NCBI RefSeq assembly: GCF_041914405.1
Contig: NZ_JAYSDK010000007.1
Location: 1-64,000, forward strand
Reading direction: 5' to 3'
DNA from: Zoogloea sp041914405
GTDB lineage: Bacteria > Pseudomonadota > Gammaproteobacteria > Burkholderiales > Rhodocyclaceae
Length of the DNA: 64,000 bases
Made by a program: the position numbers and the translations under genes. The notes under the pieces are model-generated. The model was not told the origin of the DNA, did no database searches, and worked only from the letters and a program-made list of their open reading frames with translations. Shown here in pieces: positions 47,839-57,121 of the stretch; the first letter of the stretch is position 1, and each line of letters starts with the position of its first letter.

Positions 47839-49393
47839 GGGCGGGTTCCTTGTCGGCGGGGGCGAACAGGCCGGACATCTGCATGCCGATCTTCTCGGCG
47901 TTGGTCTCGGCCTTCGGCACGGCGGGGCCGAGGCGGCCCTCGGCCAGCACGGCGATGCGGTCGCAGATCTCGAACAGCTCTTCCAGCTCTTCGGAGATCA
48001 CCAGGATCGCCACGCCCTGGCGGGACAGGTCGATCAGGGTCTGGCGCAGGAAGGCGGCGGCGCCGACGTCCACGCCCCAGGTGGGTTGGGCGACGACCAT
48101 CGCGATGGGCTGCTGCATGATCTCGCGGCCGACGATGAACTTCTGCAGGTTGCCGCCGGACAGGCTGCGCGCCGCCGCACCGGGGCCGCCGCAGCGTACG
48201 TCGAAGCGTTCGATGCAGCGCTTGGCGAAGTCCCAGGCAGCCTTCGGGCGCAGGAAGCCCTTCTTGACCAGGCCCTGGCGCTGGGCGGTGAGGGTTGCGT
48301 TGTCGGCCAGCGACATGGACGGCACCGCGCCGCGGCCGAGGCGTTCTTCCGGTACGAAAGCCAGCCCGTGCTTGCGGCGGCGGCCGGCGTCCAGGTGGCC
48401 GACCGGCAGGCCGACCAGCTTGACGGCCTCTGGCGTACCGGTGGTCTCGCCGGACAGGGCGGCCAGCAACTCGGCCTGGCCGTTGCCGGAAATGCCGGCG
48501 ATGCCGAGGATCTCGCCGCGGTGCACCTCCAGCTCGATGTCCTGCAGGCGGGTGCCGAAGGGATCGTCGGGCACCAGGGACAGCTTGTTCACCGTCAGCG
48601 CCGGGGTAGCGATGCCGGTGTAGGCGGGCACCTCGCACACCGGCAGCTCGCGGCCGATCATCATGCGCGCCAGGCTGGCCGGGGTTTCCCGCGACGGGGT
48701 GGCGGTGCCGGTGACCTTGCCGCCGCGCATGACCGTGGCGCTGTGGCACAGGCTCTGGATCTCGTGCAGCTTGTGGCTGATGTAGAGGATGCTGACGCCC
48801 TCGGCGGCCAGCCGGCGCAGGGTCTCGAAGAGCTTCTGCACGGCCTGCGGGGTGAGTACCGAGGTGGGCTCGTCGAGGATCAGCAGCTGGGGCTGCTGCA
48901 GCAGGCAGCGCACGATCTCGACGCGCTGGCGTTCGCCCACCGACAGGCTGTGCACCAGGCGGTCCGGGTCCAATGGCAGGCCGTAGCGGGTCGAGACCTC
49001 CTTCACGCGGATGGCCAGCGCCTTGAGGTCGAAGGGTTCGTCGAGGGCCAGCGCGATGTTCTCGACGACGCTCAGCGTCTCGAACAGGGAGAAGTGCTGG
49101 AACACCATGCCGATGCCCAGCCGGCGCGCCTCGGCGGGGTTGGCGACGACCACCTCGCGGCCGTTCCACTGGATCTGGCCGGCGTCGGCCTGCACTGCAC
49201 CGTAAATGATCTTCATCAGCGTGCTCTTGCCGGCGCCGTTCTCGCCGAGCACCGCGTGGATCTCGCCGGGGCCGACCTTGAGGTTGATGCCGTCGTTGGC
49301 GACGACGCTCGGGTAGCGCTTGGTGATGCCTGAGAGTTCCAGGCGCGGGATGCCGGCCGGCGGCCCGCTGAAGGGGGGCGGAGGTGTGCTCAC
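47825..49393 (-). CDS. BMP-type ABC transporter ATP-binding protein, two ABC domains
   Basis: 522 residues from a GTG at 49393, preceded by GGAG and overlapping the xdhC stop (GTGA). The first ABC domain has Walker A GENGAGKST, signature LSVGERQRVEI and Walker B LLILDEPTSVL. The second has GISGNGQAELL and LSGGNLQKFIVGREI with a degenerate Walker B (VVAQPTWGVDVGA), as is usual in MglA/NupO-like tandem ATPases. It powers the two permeases downstream. A much longer frame runs to 50518 but only shadows xdhC. Confidence 0.92.
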   Translation of the reverse strand: MSTPPPPFSGPPAGIPRLELSGITKRYPSVVANDGINLKVGPGEIHAVLGENGAGKSTLMKIIYGAVQADAGQIQWNGREVVVANPAEARRLGIGMVFQHFSLFETLSVVENIALALDEPFDLKALAIRVKEVSTRYGLPLDPDRLVHSLSVGERQRVEIVRCLLQQPQLLILDEPTSVLTPQAVQKLFETLRRLAAEGVSILYISHKLHEIQSLCHSATVMRGGKVTGTATPSRETPASLARMMIGRELPVCEVPAYTGIATPALTVNKLSLVPDDPFGTRLQDIELEVHRGEILGIAGISGNGQAELLAALSGETTGTPEAVKLVGLPVGHLDAGRRRKHGLAFVPEERLGRGAVPSMSLADNATLTAQRQGLVKKGFLRPKAAWDFAKRCIERFDVRCGGPGAAARSLSGGNLQKFIVGREIMQQPIAMVVAQPTWGVDVGAAAFLRQTLIDLSRQGVAILVISEELEELFEICDRIAVLAEGRLGPAVPKAETNAEKIGMQMSGLFAPADKEPAHAAA

Positions 49394-50406
49394 GGGCGGG
49401 CTCCTGACAGCAGGAAGGGCGTAATGCGCAAGGGGCGGGATGCCTCGGCGACGGCCTGGCGGGCTTCGCGTACCTGCAGCAGCTGGGCCGCCACCGAGGC
49501 AGCGATGACGGCGGGCGCCTTGCCGCGGATGCCGGGGACGCCGATCGGGCAGGTCATGTCGAGCAGGCGGGCCGGGTCGATGCCGCGGGCGATCAGGCGG
49601 TGCTCGAAGCGGGCGCGCTTGGAGGCCGAGCCGATCAGGCCGAAGAAGGCGAAATCGTGGCGGGCCAGGATCGCCTCGCACAGCTCGAAGTCGAGGCCGT
49701 GGTCGTGGGTCAGCACCAGGAAGTAGGCGCCGGGCGGGGCGGCGCGTACTTCGGCGGTGGGTGTGTCGGTGCCGATGGCGTCGGTGCCGGCCGGCAGCTC
49801 GGCGGGGAAGATGGAATCCCGGTTGTCCACCCAGCTGATGCGGGCACCCAGCGGTGCCAGCGCGCGGGCGATGGCCTCGCCGACGTGGCCGGCGCCGAAC
49901 AGCACCACCGGGAAGTTGATTGCGCGGACCTGCTGCTCGAACTGCCAGTGGCCGCCGTCGGACCAGAAGTGGGCCGGATCGCGCTTGCCGCGCTCGTCTG
50001 TGCTCAGCGACCACAGGGAGCCTTCGTCGCCGGACAGCAGGCGGCGCTGCAGGGTCTGGCCGGCGGTGACGGCGGCGGCGCGGGTCTGCCAGCTGGCGGC
50101 TTCGCGGGCCTCGATGCGCTCCAGCGCCAGCCACACCACGCCGCCGCAGCACTGGCCGAGGGAGGCGCCGAGGGCGCAGCGCATCACGTGGGGCTGGCCG
50201 CCCTTGGCCAGCAGGTCGCGGGCGGCGGCGGTGGCCAGCCATTCCAGGTGGCCGCCGCCGATGGTGTCGGCTGTGGCGTTGCGCCCGATCAGCATCGTGG
50301 CGCCGGCTTCCCGCGGCGTCGAGCCATCGGCCCGCACCACGGTGACGAGGACCACCGGCTGGCCGGCCGCCAGCCAGTCGGCAAGGGTGGGGAGCCAGTC
50401 GTTCAT
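49390..50406 (-). CDS. xdhC: xanthine dehydrogenase accessory protein XdhC
   Basis: 338 residues. Landmarks are VVLVTVVRADGSTPREAGATMLIG, DTIGGGHLEW, LGQCCGGVV, the Rossmann block PVVLFGAGHVGEAIARALAPLGARISWVDNR, VLTHDHGLDFEL and FGLIGSASKRARF. XdhC binds molybdenum cofactor, promotes its sulphuration and inserts it into XdhB. It sits 133 bp downstream of xdhB, with a REP pair between. Confidence 0.93.
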   Translation of the reverse strand: MNDWLPTLADWLAAGQPVVLVTVVRADGSTPREAGATMLIGRNATADTIGGGHLEWLATAAARDLLAKGGQPHVMRCALGASLGQCCGGVVWLALERIEAREAASWQTRAAAVTAGQTLQRRLLSGDEGSLWSLSTDERGKRDPAHFWSDGGHWQFEQQVRAINFPVVLFGAGHVGEAIARALAPLGARISWVDNRDSIFPAELPAGTDAIGTDTPTAEVRAAPPGAYFLVLTHDHGLDFELCEAILARHDFAFFGLIGSASKRARFEHRLIARGIDPARLLDMTCPIGVPGIRGKAPAVIAASVAAQLLQVREARQAVAEASRPLRITPFLLSGARP

Positions 50407-50451
50407 GGGGACATCTCCGGTCGGGTGGCAGCTTGGGGAGTTCCAAAACCT

Positions 50452-50518
50452 GTGGGGGCGAATTCATTCGCCCGCAGTCGGTTGAACACAGTCCGCGGGC
50501 GAATGAATTCGCCCCCAC
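50452..50518. repeat. REP/BIME-like inverted pair
   Basis: Two opposed units, core GGGCGAATTCATTCGCCC, with a 23-bp spacer, between xdhB and xdhC inside the operon. Confidence 0.92.
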
Positions 50519-50539
50519 GGAGGGACGGTGGGCAGGCCA

Positions 50540-52867
50540 TTACAGGCGCCCTCCGTGGAGTGCGCGCAGGATCGCTTCCGGAGTGGCCGGTGCGTCCAGT
50601 TGCGGGCGGGCGCCGGGGCCGAGGGCCGCGGCCACCGCGTCGCGCAGCGCGAAGAAGACCGAGAAGGCCAGCATCAGTGGCGGCTCGCCGACCGCCTTGG
50701 AGCGGTGGATGCTGTCCTCCACGTTGGCGTTGTCGAACAGGCGCACGTTGAAGACCGGCGGCAGGTCGGACACCGCCGGGATCTTGTAGGTGGATGGGGC
50801 GTGGGTGGCGAGGCGGCCGGCTTGCGGGCCGTCGGTCTGGTAGACCAGCTCCTCGGTGGTCAGCCAGCCCATGCCCTGGATGAAGCCGCCCTCGATCTGG
50901 CCGATGTCGATGGCCGGATTGATGGAGCGCCCCACGTCGTGGAGGATGTCGACGCGCAGCACGCGGTTCTCGCCGGTGAGGGTGTCGATGGCCACTTCGG
51001 CCAGCGCGGCGCCGTAGGAGAAGTAGTAGAACGGCCGGCCCTGCATGGTGACCGGGTCGTAGTGGATCTTCGGCGTCTTGTAGAAGCCCGCGTCCCACAG
51101 CTGCACGCGGGCCTGGTAGGCATCGGCAACGACGTCGGCGAAGGCGGCGTCGAAGCCGGGCGCGCTGACCATGCCGGCGGCGAAGATCACCGCCTCGTCG
51201 CTGACTCCCAGCCGTTCGGCGACGAAGCCGGCGATGCGCCGGCGGATCGCCTGGCAGGCGGCCTGGGCGGCCTTGCCGTTGAGGTCGGTGCCCGATGAGG
51301 CGGCGGTGGCCGAGGTATTGGGCACGCGGCTGGTGTCGGTGGAGGACAGGCGCACGTCGTCGATGGGCAGGCCGAATTCCTGGGCGACGATCTGGCGGAT
51401 CTTGGTGTACAGGCCCTGGCCCATCTCGGTGCCGCCGTGGCTGACCAGCACGGTGCCGTCGTTATACACATGCACCAGCGCGCCGGCCTGGTTGTAGAAG
51501 GTGGCGGTGAAGGAGATGCCGAATTTCACCGGCGTCAGCGCCAGGCCTTTCTTGAGCAGCGGGCTGCTGGCGTTGAAGGCGTCGATGGCGGCGCGGCGCT
51601 CGGTGTAATGGGCATCGGCGGCCAGCTGGGCGACCAGCGGGTGGAGGATGTTGTCTTCCACCTTCATGCCGTAGTGGGTGACGTTGCGCTCGCTGCCGGC
51701 GCTGTCGCCATAGAAGTTGGCCTGGCGCACGGCCAGCGGGTCGCGGCCCAGGTGGCGGGCGATGTCGTCGATCACCGATTCGATGGCGAACATGCCCTGC
51801 GGCCCGCCGAAGCCGCGGAAGGCGGTGTTGGATACCGTGTGGGTACGGCCGCGCAGGCTCAGGATGGACACCGCATCCAGGTAATAGGCGTTGTCGGCGT
51901 GGAAGATCGCGCGGTCGTTCACTGGGCCCGACAGGTCGGCGGAGTAGCCGCAGCGGGAGGCCAGCAGCAGCTTGAGCCCGGCGATGCGGCCGGCGTCGTC
52001 GAAGCCCACGTCGTACTCGATGTGGAAGTCGTGGCGCTTGCCGGTGATGCGCATGTCGTCGTCCCGGTCGAGGCGCAGCTTGACCGGTCGCCCGCTGACA
52101 CGGGCCAGCACCGCGGCGATGCAGGCGATCTGGGCCGACTGGCTTTCCTTGCCGCCGAAGCCGCCACCCATGCGCCGGCACTCGGCGGTGACCTGATGCA
52201 CCCGCCAGCCCAGCGCGTGGGCGACCATGTGCTGCATCTCGGTGGGGTGCTGGGTGGAGGTGAGGACGCGCATCGTGTCGTCCTCCAGCGGAATCGCGCA
52301 GGCGATCTGGCCTTCCAGGTAGAAGTGTTCCTGGCCGCCGAGTTCGACTTCGCCGCGCAGGCGATGGGGGGCGGTCTCAAGGGCGGCGACGGCGTCGCCA
52401 CGGCTCACCTCGACTGGCGGCAGCACCCAGGATTCGGCCTCGGCGGCGGCTTCGGCGCTCAGCAGGGCCGGCAGTGGCGTTACCTCGACGCGCGCCAGGC
52501 GGGCCGCCTTGCGGGCCAGTTCGTGGCTGTCGGCGGCGACGGCGAACAGCGGCTGGCCGTGGAACAGGATCTCGCCGTCGCAGAGGATCGGGTCGTCGTG
52601 CTTGACCGGGCCGCAGTCGTTGTCGCCAGGGATGTCGTCGGCGGTGATGACGGCACGTACGCCGGGGGCTGCGCGCACCGCGGACAGGTCGAGGCGCTTG
52701 ATGCGCCCGTGGGCGATGTTGGACAAGCCCAGTGCAGCGTGCAGCGTGCCGGCTGGCACCGGGATGTCGTCCACATAGGTGGCGCGGCCGCTGACATGCA
52801 GGTGGGCGCTCTCGTGGGGCAGGCCGGCGCCGACGGCCGGGGGCGGGTTGCGGCTGGGGGCGTTCAT
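50540..52867 (-). CDS. xdhB: xanthine dehydrogenase, molybdopterin-binding subunit
   Basis: 775 residues from ATG 52867 (ATGA overlap with xdhA). Molybdopterin contacts and active-site blocks: GGQEHFYLEGQ, RRMGGGFGGKESQ, AFRGFGGPQGMFAIE, GGTEMGQGLYTKIRQI and the catalytic Glu in SKAVGEPPLML. The cytoplasmic XdhAB complex oxidises hypoxanthine and xanthine to uric acid. The substrate call rests on XdhC and on guanine deaminase in the same locus. Confidence 0.95.
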   Translation of the reverse strand: MNAPSRNPPPAVGAGLPHESAHLHVSGRATYVDDIPVPAGTLHAALGLSNIAHGRIKRLDLSAVRAAPGVRAVITADDIPGDNDCGPVKHDDPILCDGEILFHGQPLFAVAADSHELARKAARLARVEVTPLPALLSAEAAAEAESWVLPPVEVSRGDAVAALETAPHRLRGEVELGGQEHFYLEGQIACAIPLEDDTMRVLTSTQHPTEMQHMVAHALGWRVHQVTAECRRMGGGFGGKESQSAQIACIAAVLARVSGRPVKLRLDRDDDMRITGKRHDFHIEYDVGFDDAGRIAGLKLLLASRCGYSADLSGPVNDRAIFHADNAYYLDAVSILSLRGRTHTVSNTAFRGFGGPQGMFAIESVIDDIARHLGRDPLAVRQANFYGDSAGSERNVTHYGMKVEDNILHPLVAQLAADAHYTERRAAIDAFNASSPLLKKGLALTPVKFGISFTATFYNQAGALVHVYNDGTVLVSHGGTEMGQGLYTKIRQIVAQEFGLPIDDVRLSSTDTSRVPNTSATAASSGTDLNGKAAQAACQAIRRRIAGFVAERLGVSDEAVIFAAGMVSAPGFDAAFADVVADAYQARVQLWDAGFYKTPKIHYDPVTMQGRPFYYFSYGAALAEVAIDTLTGENRVLRVDILHDVGRSINPAIDIGQIEGGFIQGMGWLTTEELVYQTDGPQAGRLATHAPSTYKIPAVSDLPPVFNVRLFDNANVEDSIHRSKAVGEPPLMLAFSVFFALRDAVAAALGPGARPQLDAPATPEAILRALHGGRL

Positions 52868-54336
52868 GGCTGCACCTCCAGTTCGGCGAGGCGCGTCGGT
52901 GCGCCGCCTGCGCCATCCTCCAGCCACAAGCGCTGCAGCAGGCCGGCCGCCGCCTGGCGGCGGTAGGCGGCCGACGCGCGCATGTCGTCGAGGGGTGTGT
53001 ATTCGTTGGCGAGCACGTCGGCCGCCGCTGCCACCGTGGTCTGGCCCCACAGCTTGCCGGTCAGGAACTTCTCGGTGGCGTGGGCCCGCAGCGGGGTGGC
53101 CGCCATGCCGCCAAAGGCGATCCGCGCTTCGCTGACGACGCCGTCCACGATGCTCAGCGCAAAGGCGCCGCACACCGCCGAGATGTCCTGGTCGACGCGC
53201 TTGGAGATCTTCCAGGTGCGGAAGCGGCGCTCCGCCGGCTGCGGTGGGATCTGCAGCGCCTGTACGAATTCGCCGGGCTCCAGTGCGGTCTGCTGGTACG
53301 CGAGGTAGAAGTCTTCGAGGGGCAGGCGACGTACCCGTTCGCCCTTGCGCAGCACGATCTGCGCGCCCATCGCGATGAGGCCGGGCATCGAATCACCGAT
53401 TGGCGAGCCGTTGGCCACGTTGCCGCCGAGGGTGCCGGCGTTGCGTACCGGGGTGGAGGCGAAGCGGCGGGCCAGCTCCGTCCATGCCGGTTCGAAGGAG
53501 ACGAGGGCGTCGAAGGCGTCGGTGAGGCTGGCGCCGGCGCCGATGAAGAGGCCGTCGGCGTCGACGCGGATTACCTTCAGCTCGGGCACCGCACCCACGT
53601 AGATCAGGTCGCCGAGCTCGCGCAGCTGCTTGGTGACCCACAGACCGACGTCGGTGCCGCCGGCCAGCAGGCGGGCGTCGGGGGCGGAGAGGCGCGCGTC
53701 GGCCAGTTCGGCCAGGCTGCGTGGGGCCAGGAAGCGCTGCCCGCCGGCCCGGTAGTCGAGGGGTGGCAGCGCGGCCAGGGGCGCCAGGGCGGCGAGGATC
53801 GCCGGCCGGTCGAGGCCGACACGGGGCTGTTCGTAGGCGGCTGGCACCGCGTCGACGATCGGCCGGTAGCCGGTGCAGCGGCACAGGTTGCCGGACAGCG
53901 TGTCACAGACGGCGGTCTTGTCCGGGCATTCCGGGTTGTTCTCGTAGAGGGCGAACAGGGACATGGCGAAGCCCGGCGTGCAGAAGCCGCACTGGGACGC
54001 ATGGGCGTCCACCAGCGCCTGCTGAACCGGGTGGAGCAGGCCGGTGATGCCGAGACCGTTGATGCCAGCCAGGTCCTCGACGGTGAACAAGGCCTTGCCG
54101 TCGAGGGTTGGCAGGAACTGGATGCACGCATTGACGGCGCGCAGCTGCAACTCGCCACCGACGTTCTCGCCGAGCACCACGGTACAGGCGCCGCAGTCGC
54201 CTTCCGCGCAGCCTTCTTTGGTACCGGTGGCGTGGGCGTCCTCGCGCAGGAACTGCAGCACCGTACGCGTCGGTGGCGCATCGGCGATCTGCCGGATCTC
54301 GCCGCGGAAGTAGAACTGGATGGGACGTTCGCTCAT
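52864..54336 (-). CDS. xdhA: xanthine dehydrogenase, FeS/FAD subunit
   Basis: 490 residues. The N-terminal plant-ferredoxin-type cluster is CAEGDCGAC (C43, C48, C51) plus the Cys in VNACIQF. The second [2Fe-2S] domain has SQCGFCTPGF and LCRCTGYRPI. The C-terminal FAD-binding domain runs from about residue 200, with LLAGGTDVGLWVTKQ and NAGTLGGNVANGSPIGDSMP. It passes electrons from the Mo site of XdhB to NAD. First gene of the leftward purine operon. Confidence 0.95.
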   Translation of the reverse strand: MSERPIQFYFRGEIRQIADAPPTRTVLQFLREDAHATGTKEGCAEGDCGACTVVLGENVGGELQLRAVNACIQFLPTLDGKALFTVEDLAGINGLGITGLLHPVQQALVDAHASQCGFCTPGFAMSLFALYENNPECPDKTAVCDTLSGNLCRCTGYRPIVDAVPAAYEQPRVGLDRPAILAALAPLAALPPLDYRAGGQRFLAPRSLAELADARLSAPDARLLAGGTDVGLWVTKQLRELGDLIYVGAVPELKVIRVDADGLFIGAGASLTDAFDALVSFEPAWTELARRFASTPVRNAGTLGGNVANGSPIGDSMPGLIAMGAQIVLRKGERVRRLPLEDFYLAYQQTALEPGEFVQALQIPPQPAERRFRTWKISKRVDQDISAVCGAFALSIVDGVVSEARIAFGGMAATPLRAHATEKFLTGKLWGQTTVAAAADVLANEYTPLDDMRASAAYRRQAAAGLLQRLWLEDGAGGAPTRLAELEVQP

Positions 54337-54514
54337 GGTGCTGACTCGTGCATGCCGGCGTACCGGGATGATTTCAAGTTAACACATGGCGCGCTGCCCT
54401 GCTGCCGGTGCCGGCGTATACGGAATATGGGCAAAGCTGAATGAGCGCGCAGGTGCTCTGAACCCCCCGGTGCCCCGGCCAGTCAAAAACAGTTGTGTGG
54501 CTGGAGGATGGATC

Positions 54515-55333
54515 ATGCTCAATCCTGCATTGGACAAGCAGTTTGCCGGTTCGATTCCGCACTTGTACCAGACGCATCTGGTGCCGGTGATTTTCGCCCC
54601 TTACGCGGTCGACATGGCGGGCCGCCTGCGTGGGCGCAGGCTGGAGCGGGTGCTCGAGGTGGCGGCGGGGACCGGGGTGGTGACCCGGGCGCTGGCTGCA
54701 AGCTTGCCGCCGGAGGTCGCCATCGTCGCCACCGACCTGAACCAGGCCATGCTCGACGAGGCGGGCAAAGTCGGGACGTCGCGGCCGGTGGCCTGGCAAC
54801 AGGCGGATGTGGCCCAATTACCTTTTGGCGATGGTGCCTTCGATGCCGTCGTCTGCCAGTTCGGGGTGATGTTCTTTGCTGACAAGGCGCAGTCGCTGGG
54901 TGAGATCCGGCGGGTACTCAAGGCTGGCGGCGTGTTGATCTTCAGCGTCTGGGATCAGCTCGCCGACAATGAATTCACCGATTGCGTGACGGACGCGTTG
55001 GCCACGCTGTTTCCGGACGATCCACCGCGCTTCATGGCGCGGACACCCCACGGTTATCACGACCGCCAGCGCATCGAGGACGATATTCGCCAAGCTGGCT
55101 TCACCGCACCGATCCACTTCGAAACCCGTGCCGAGCGTGGCCGCGCCGAGTCGGCGGAAGCGCTTGCGCTGGCCTTCTGTCAGGGTACGCCGCTACGCAA
55201 CGAGATCGAGGCGCGCGATCCCGCCAAGCTGGAGGCCGCCATGCGGGTCAGCGCCGAGGCTTTGCAGGCCCGTTTCGGCGCCGGGCCGCTGGACGGCAAG
55301 ATCCAGGCGCACGTGGTGACCGTCGAGCACTGA
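54515..55333 (+). CDS. class I SAM-dependent methyltransferase
   Basis: 272 residues from ATG 54515 with GGAGG upstream. SAM motif I is VLEVAAGTGVVTRAL; VATDLNQAMLDEA, ADVAQLPFGDGAFDAVVCQFGVMFFADK and EIRRVLKAGGVLIFSVW follow in the UbiE/Coq5-like order. It methylates a small molecule, but nothing fixes which. It is divergent from xdhA across 178 bp with no obvious regulator site. Confidence 0.85.
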   Translation: MLNPALDKQFAGSIPHLYQTHLVPVIFAPYAVDMAGRLRGRRLERVLEVAAGTGVVTRALAASLPPEVAIVATDLNQAMLDEAGKVGTSRPVAWQQADVAQLPFGDGAFDAVVCQFGVMFFADKAQSLGEIRRVLKAGGVLIFSVWDQLADNEFTDCVTDALATLFPDDPPRFMARTPHGYHDRQRIEDDIRQAGFTAPIHFETRAERGRAESAEALALAFCQGTPLRNEIEARDPAKLEAAMRVSAEALQARFGAGPLDGKIQAHVVTVEH

Positions 55334-55343
55334 TCCGCTGGGG

Positions 55344-56438
55344 TCAGCCCCGTCCGCGCAGGATGCGCTCCATGCCGGCCATCACGGTCAGGTTGGCTTC
55401 CTCCATGCGGGCGAGGGCATCGAGGGCGCCGCTGAGGTCGCCGCCGCGGTAGCGTTCGACGGCCTGGCGGGCGAGGTCATGCACTGCCTTGTGCGGGGCT
55501 TCCATGTCCCGGTAGCCGGGCAGGCGGGAGAATTCCGTGCGCCCCTCGCCCTCGTAGTACCAGCGTCCGAGGCGGCACTGGGTCTCGTCGGGCAGGTCTC
55601 GCGGCTGCAGGTCGGAGAGGCCCAGCAGCACCTTGTACACCTCCAGCTTGAGGGTCAGCTCCTCGATGTTGGCCAGTTCGGCATTGGCCAGCTGCGATGA
55701 CCCGGCGATGCTGTCCTGCATGTGGCGGGACAGTTCGAACAGGCGCTGCATGCTGTGCATCGCCGTTTCGCTGTCGGCGCCGTGGCTGGCCGCATCGCCG
55801 GCACCGATCTCCATGATCTTGCGAGCTTCAGTGGTTTCCGCCTGGATGCCGGTGACCAGGCCACCGATCTCCGTGGTGGCCTTGGCGGTGCGTTCGGCGA
55901 GCTTGCGCACTTCGTCGGCCACTACCGCGAAGCCGCGCCCGGCTTCGCCGGCCCGGGCCGCCTCGATGGCCGCGTTGAGCGCCAGCAGGTTGGTCTGCTC
56001 GGCGATCTCGCGGATCAGCTGGACGATGCCGCCGATCTCCGTGGCGCGCTGGGAAAGACCGGCAACGCTTTGGCCGGCGGCCTGGATGCGCGCAAACATC
56101 GTGCGCAGGTTATCGGCAATCTTCCCGAAGGCGGCCCGGTTGGTCTCGGCTTCGCTGGCGGCACTCAGCGCGGAGGCCTTGTCCTCGCCGAGCCGTTCCG
56201 ACAGGCCGGCAAAAGACTGGCGGATGCCGCTCAGGGATTCGCCGAAGCGCGGGATGTTGCCGGCCACGCCGTCGAGCAGGCTGTGCCGGGCCTGGAGCTG
56301 CTGCCGGCCATCCTCGGCGTCGCCGAGGCGCCGCTGCAAATCGGCCAGCTCGTCGCGCAGGGCCTGGTTCTGGGCCTTGAGGGCGGCGTTGTCGGCGAGG
56401 GCGGTGGCCAGTTCCCGCCGGGTTTTCGAACCGAGCAT
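55344..56438 (-). CDS. soluble chemoreceptor with a C-terminal CZB-like domain
   Basis: 364 residues without membrane segments. An N-terminal coiled coil (about 10-70) leads to the receptor tip IREIAEQTNLLALNAAIEAARAGEAGRGFAVVADEVRKLAERTAKATTEIGG. The C-terminal domain has EELTLKLEVYKVLLGLSDLQP, CRLGRWYYEGEGRTEFSRLPGY and EAPHKAVHDLA, the pattern of chemoreceptor zinc-binding (CZB) domains. The usual first zinc His (typically DHLVFKLEVY) is Glu here. It should sense a cytoplasmic signal such as zinc or hypochlorite, if the site still binds metal. Confidence 0.88.
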   Translation of the reverse strand: MLGSKTRRELATALADNAALKAQNQALRDELADLQRRLGDAEDGRQQLQARHSLLDGVAGNIPRFGESLSGIRQSFAGLSERLGEDKASALSAASEAETNRAAFGKIADNLRTMFARIQAAGQSVAGLSQRATEIGGIVQLIREIAEQTNLLALNAAIEAARAGEAGRGFAVVADEVRKLAERTAKATTEIGGLVTGIQAETTEARKIMEIGAGDAASHGADSETAMHSMQRLFELSRHMQDSIAGSSQLANAELANIEELTLKLEVYKVLLGLSDLQPRDLPDETQCRLGRWYYEGEGRTEFSRLPGYRDMEAPHKAVHDLARQAVERYRGGDLSGALDALARMEEANLTVMAGMERILRGRG

Positions 56439-56546
56439 TGCGTGTACTTTCTGCTGAGTTAATGTTGAGTAATTTGCTCGGGTATTGGATTGCAGGCCTT
56501 GATCCGCATCAAGGCGGCGCGGAGATCGCTGGTGCTTCGTGCGGCC

Positions 56547-57005
56547 TCAGGCGTCGCCGGTGGCGGCCGGCGGAAACAGGTGGATCGTCTGCCACTCGCC
56601 GCGGGGCCCGCATCGGATCAGGTCCGCCAGGGTGTAGCCGTCCATGACCTTGAGCAGCGCGGCCAGGGCCTCCTGCAGGATGCCCTGCAGCTCGCAGTTG
56701 CCGCCAAGGCGGCACGAGGATGCGTCGCCCATGCATTCGACCAGCGCAAAGTCGGTCTCGGTCTGGCGGATCACTTCGCCGAGGACGATCTGCCCCGGAT
56801 CGCGGGCCAGCCGCATGCCGCCGCCCTTGCCGCGCTGGGTGTCGATGAAGCCGCTGCGCGACAGGTGGTGGGCCACCTTCATCAGGTGATTCTCGGAGAT
56901 GCCGTGGGCCTGGGCGATCTCCCCGATGGTCACCAGGCGCTCGCGTTCCGCGCCCACGTACATCAGCGTACGCAGGCAGTAGTCGGTGAAGGTGCTCAGT
57001 CGCAT
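56547..57005 (-). CDS. nsrR: Rrf2-family regulator, NsrR type
   Basis: 152 residues. Winged helix MRLSTFTDYCLRTLMYVGAERERLVTIGEIAQAHGISENHLMKVAHHLSRSGFIDTQRGKGGGMRLAR. Cluster ligands C91, C98 and C104 with D8 match the NsrR pattern of three Cys and one Asp around a [4Fe-4S] cluster. NsrR represses nitric oxide and nitrosative stress genes until NO destroys the cluster. It is divergent from ccoG, with half-sites AAGATGTA and TACATCTT between them. Confidence 0.88.
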   Translation of the reverse strand: MRLSTFTDYCLRTLMYVGAERERLVTIGEIAQAHGISENHLMKVAHHLSRSGFIDTQRGKGGGMRLARDPGQIVLGEVIRQTETDFALVECMGDASSCRLGGNCELQGILQEALAALLKVMDGYTLADLIRCGPRGEWQTIHLFPPAATGDA

Positions 57006-57030
57006 CGGCGTTGTCCGTCGGGCGGTTTAA

Positions 57031-57100
57031 AAGATGTACGCAGGATGTTGATTATCGCCCAAGCGGTTGTTAGCATAAAGCTGTACAAAACATACATCTT
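57031..57100. promoter_or_regulatory. candidate NsrR half-sites in the nsrR-ccoG gap
   Basis: AAGATGTA at 57031 and TACATCTT at 57093 are exact reverse complements and resemble the AAGATGYA half of NsrR sites. They flank a 116-bp divergent promoter region. Confidence 0.45.
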
Positions 57101-57121
57101 TATAAGGCGCCGGTTATATTC

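Noticed and set aside
49394..50518. N-terminal extension of the ABC ATPase frame to 897 aa
   Set aside because: Reads xdhC in another frame and crosses a REP pair; the GTG at 49393 with GGAG fits the family start.
51437..52966. 509-aa plus-strand open frame
   Set aside because: Antisense to xdhB; no support.
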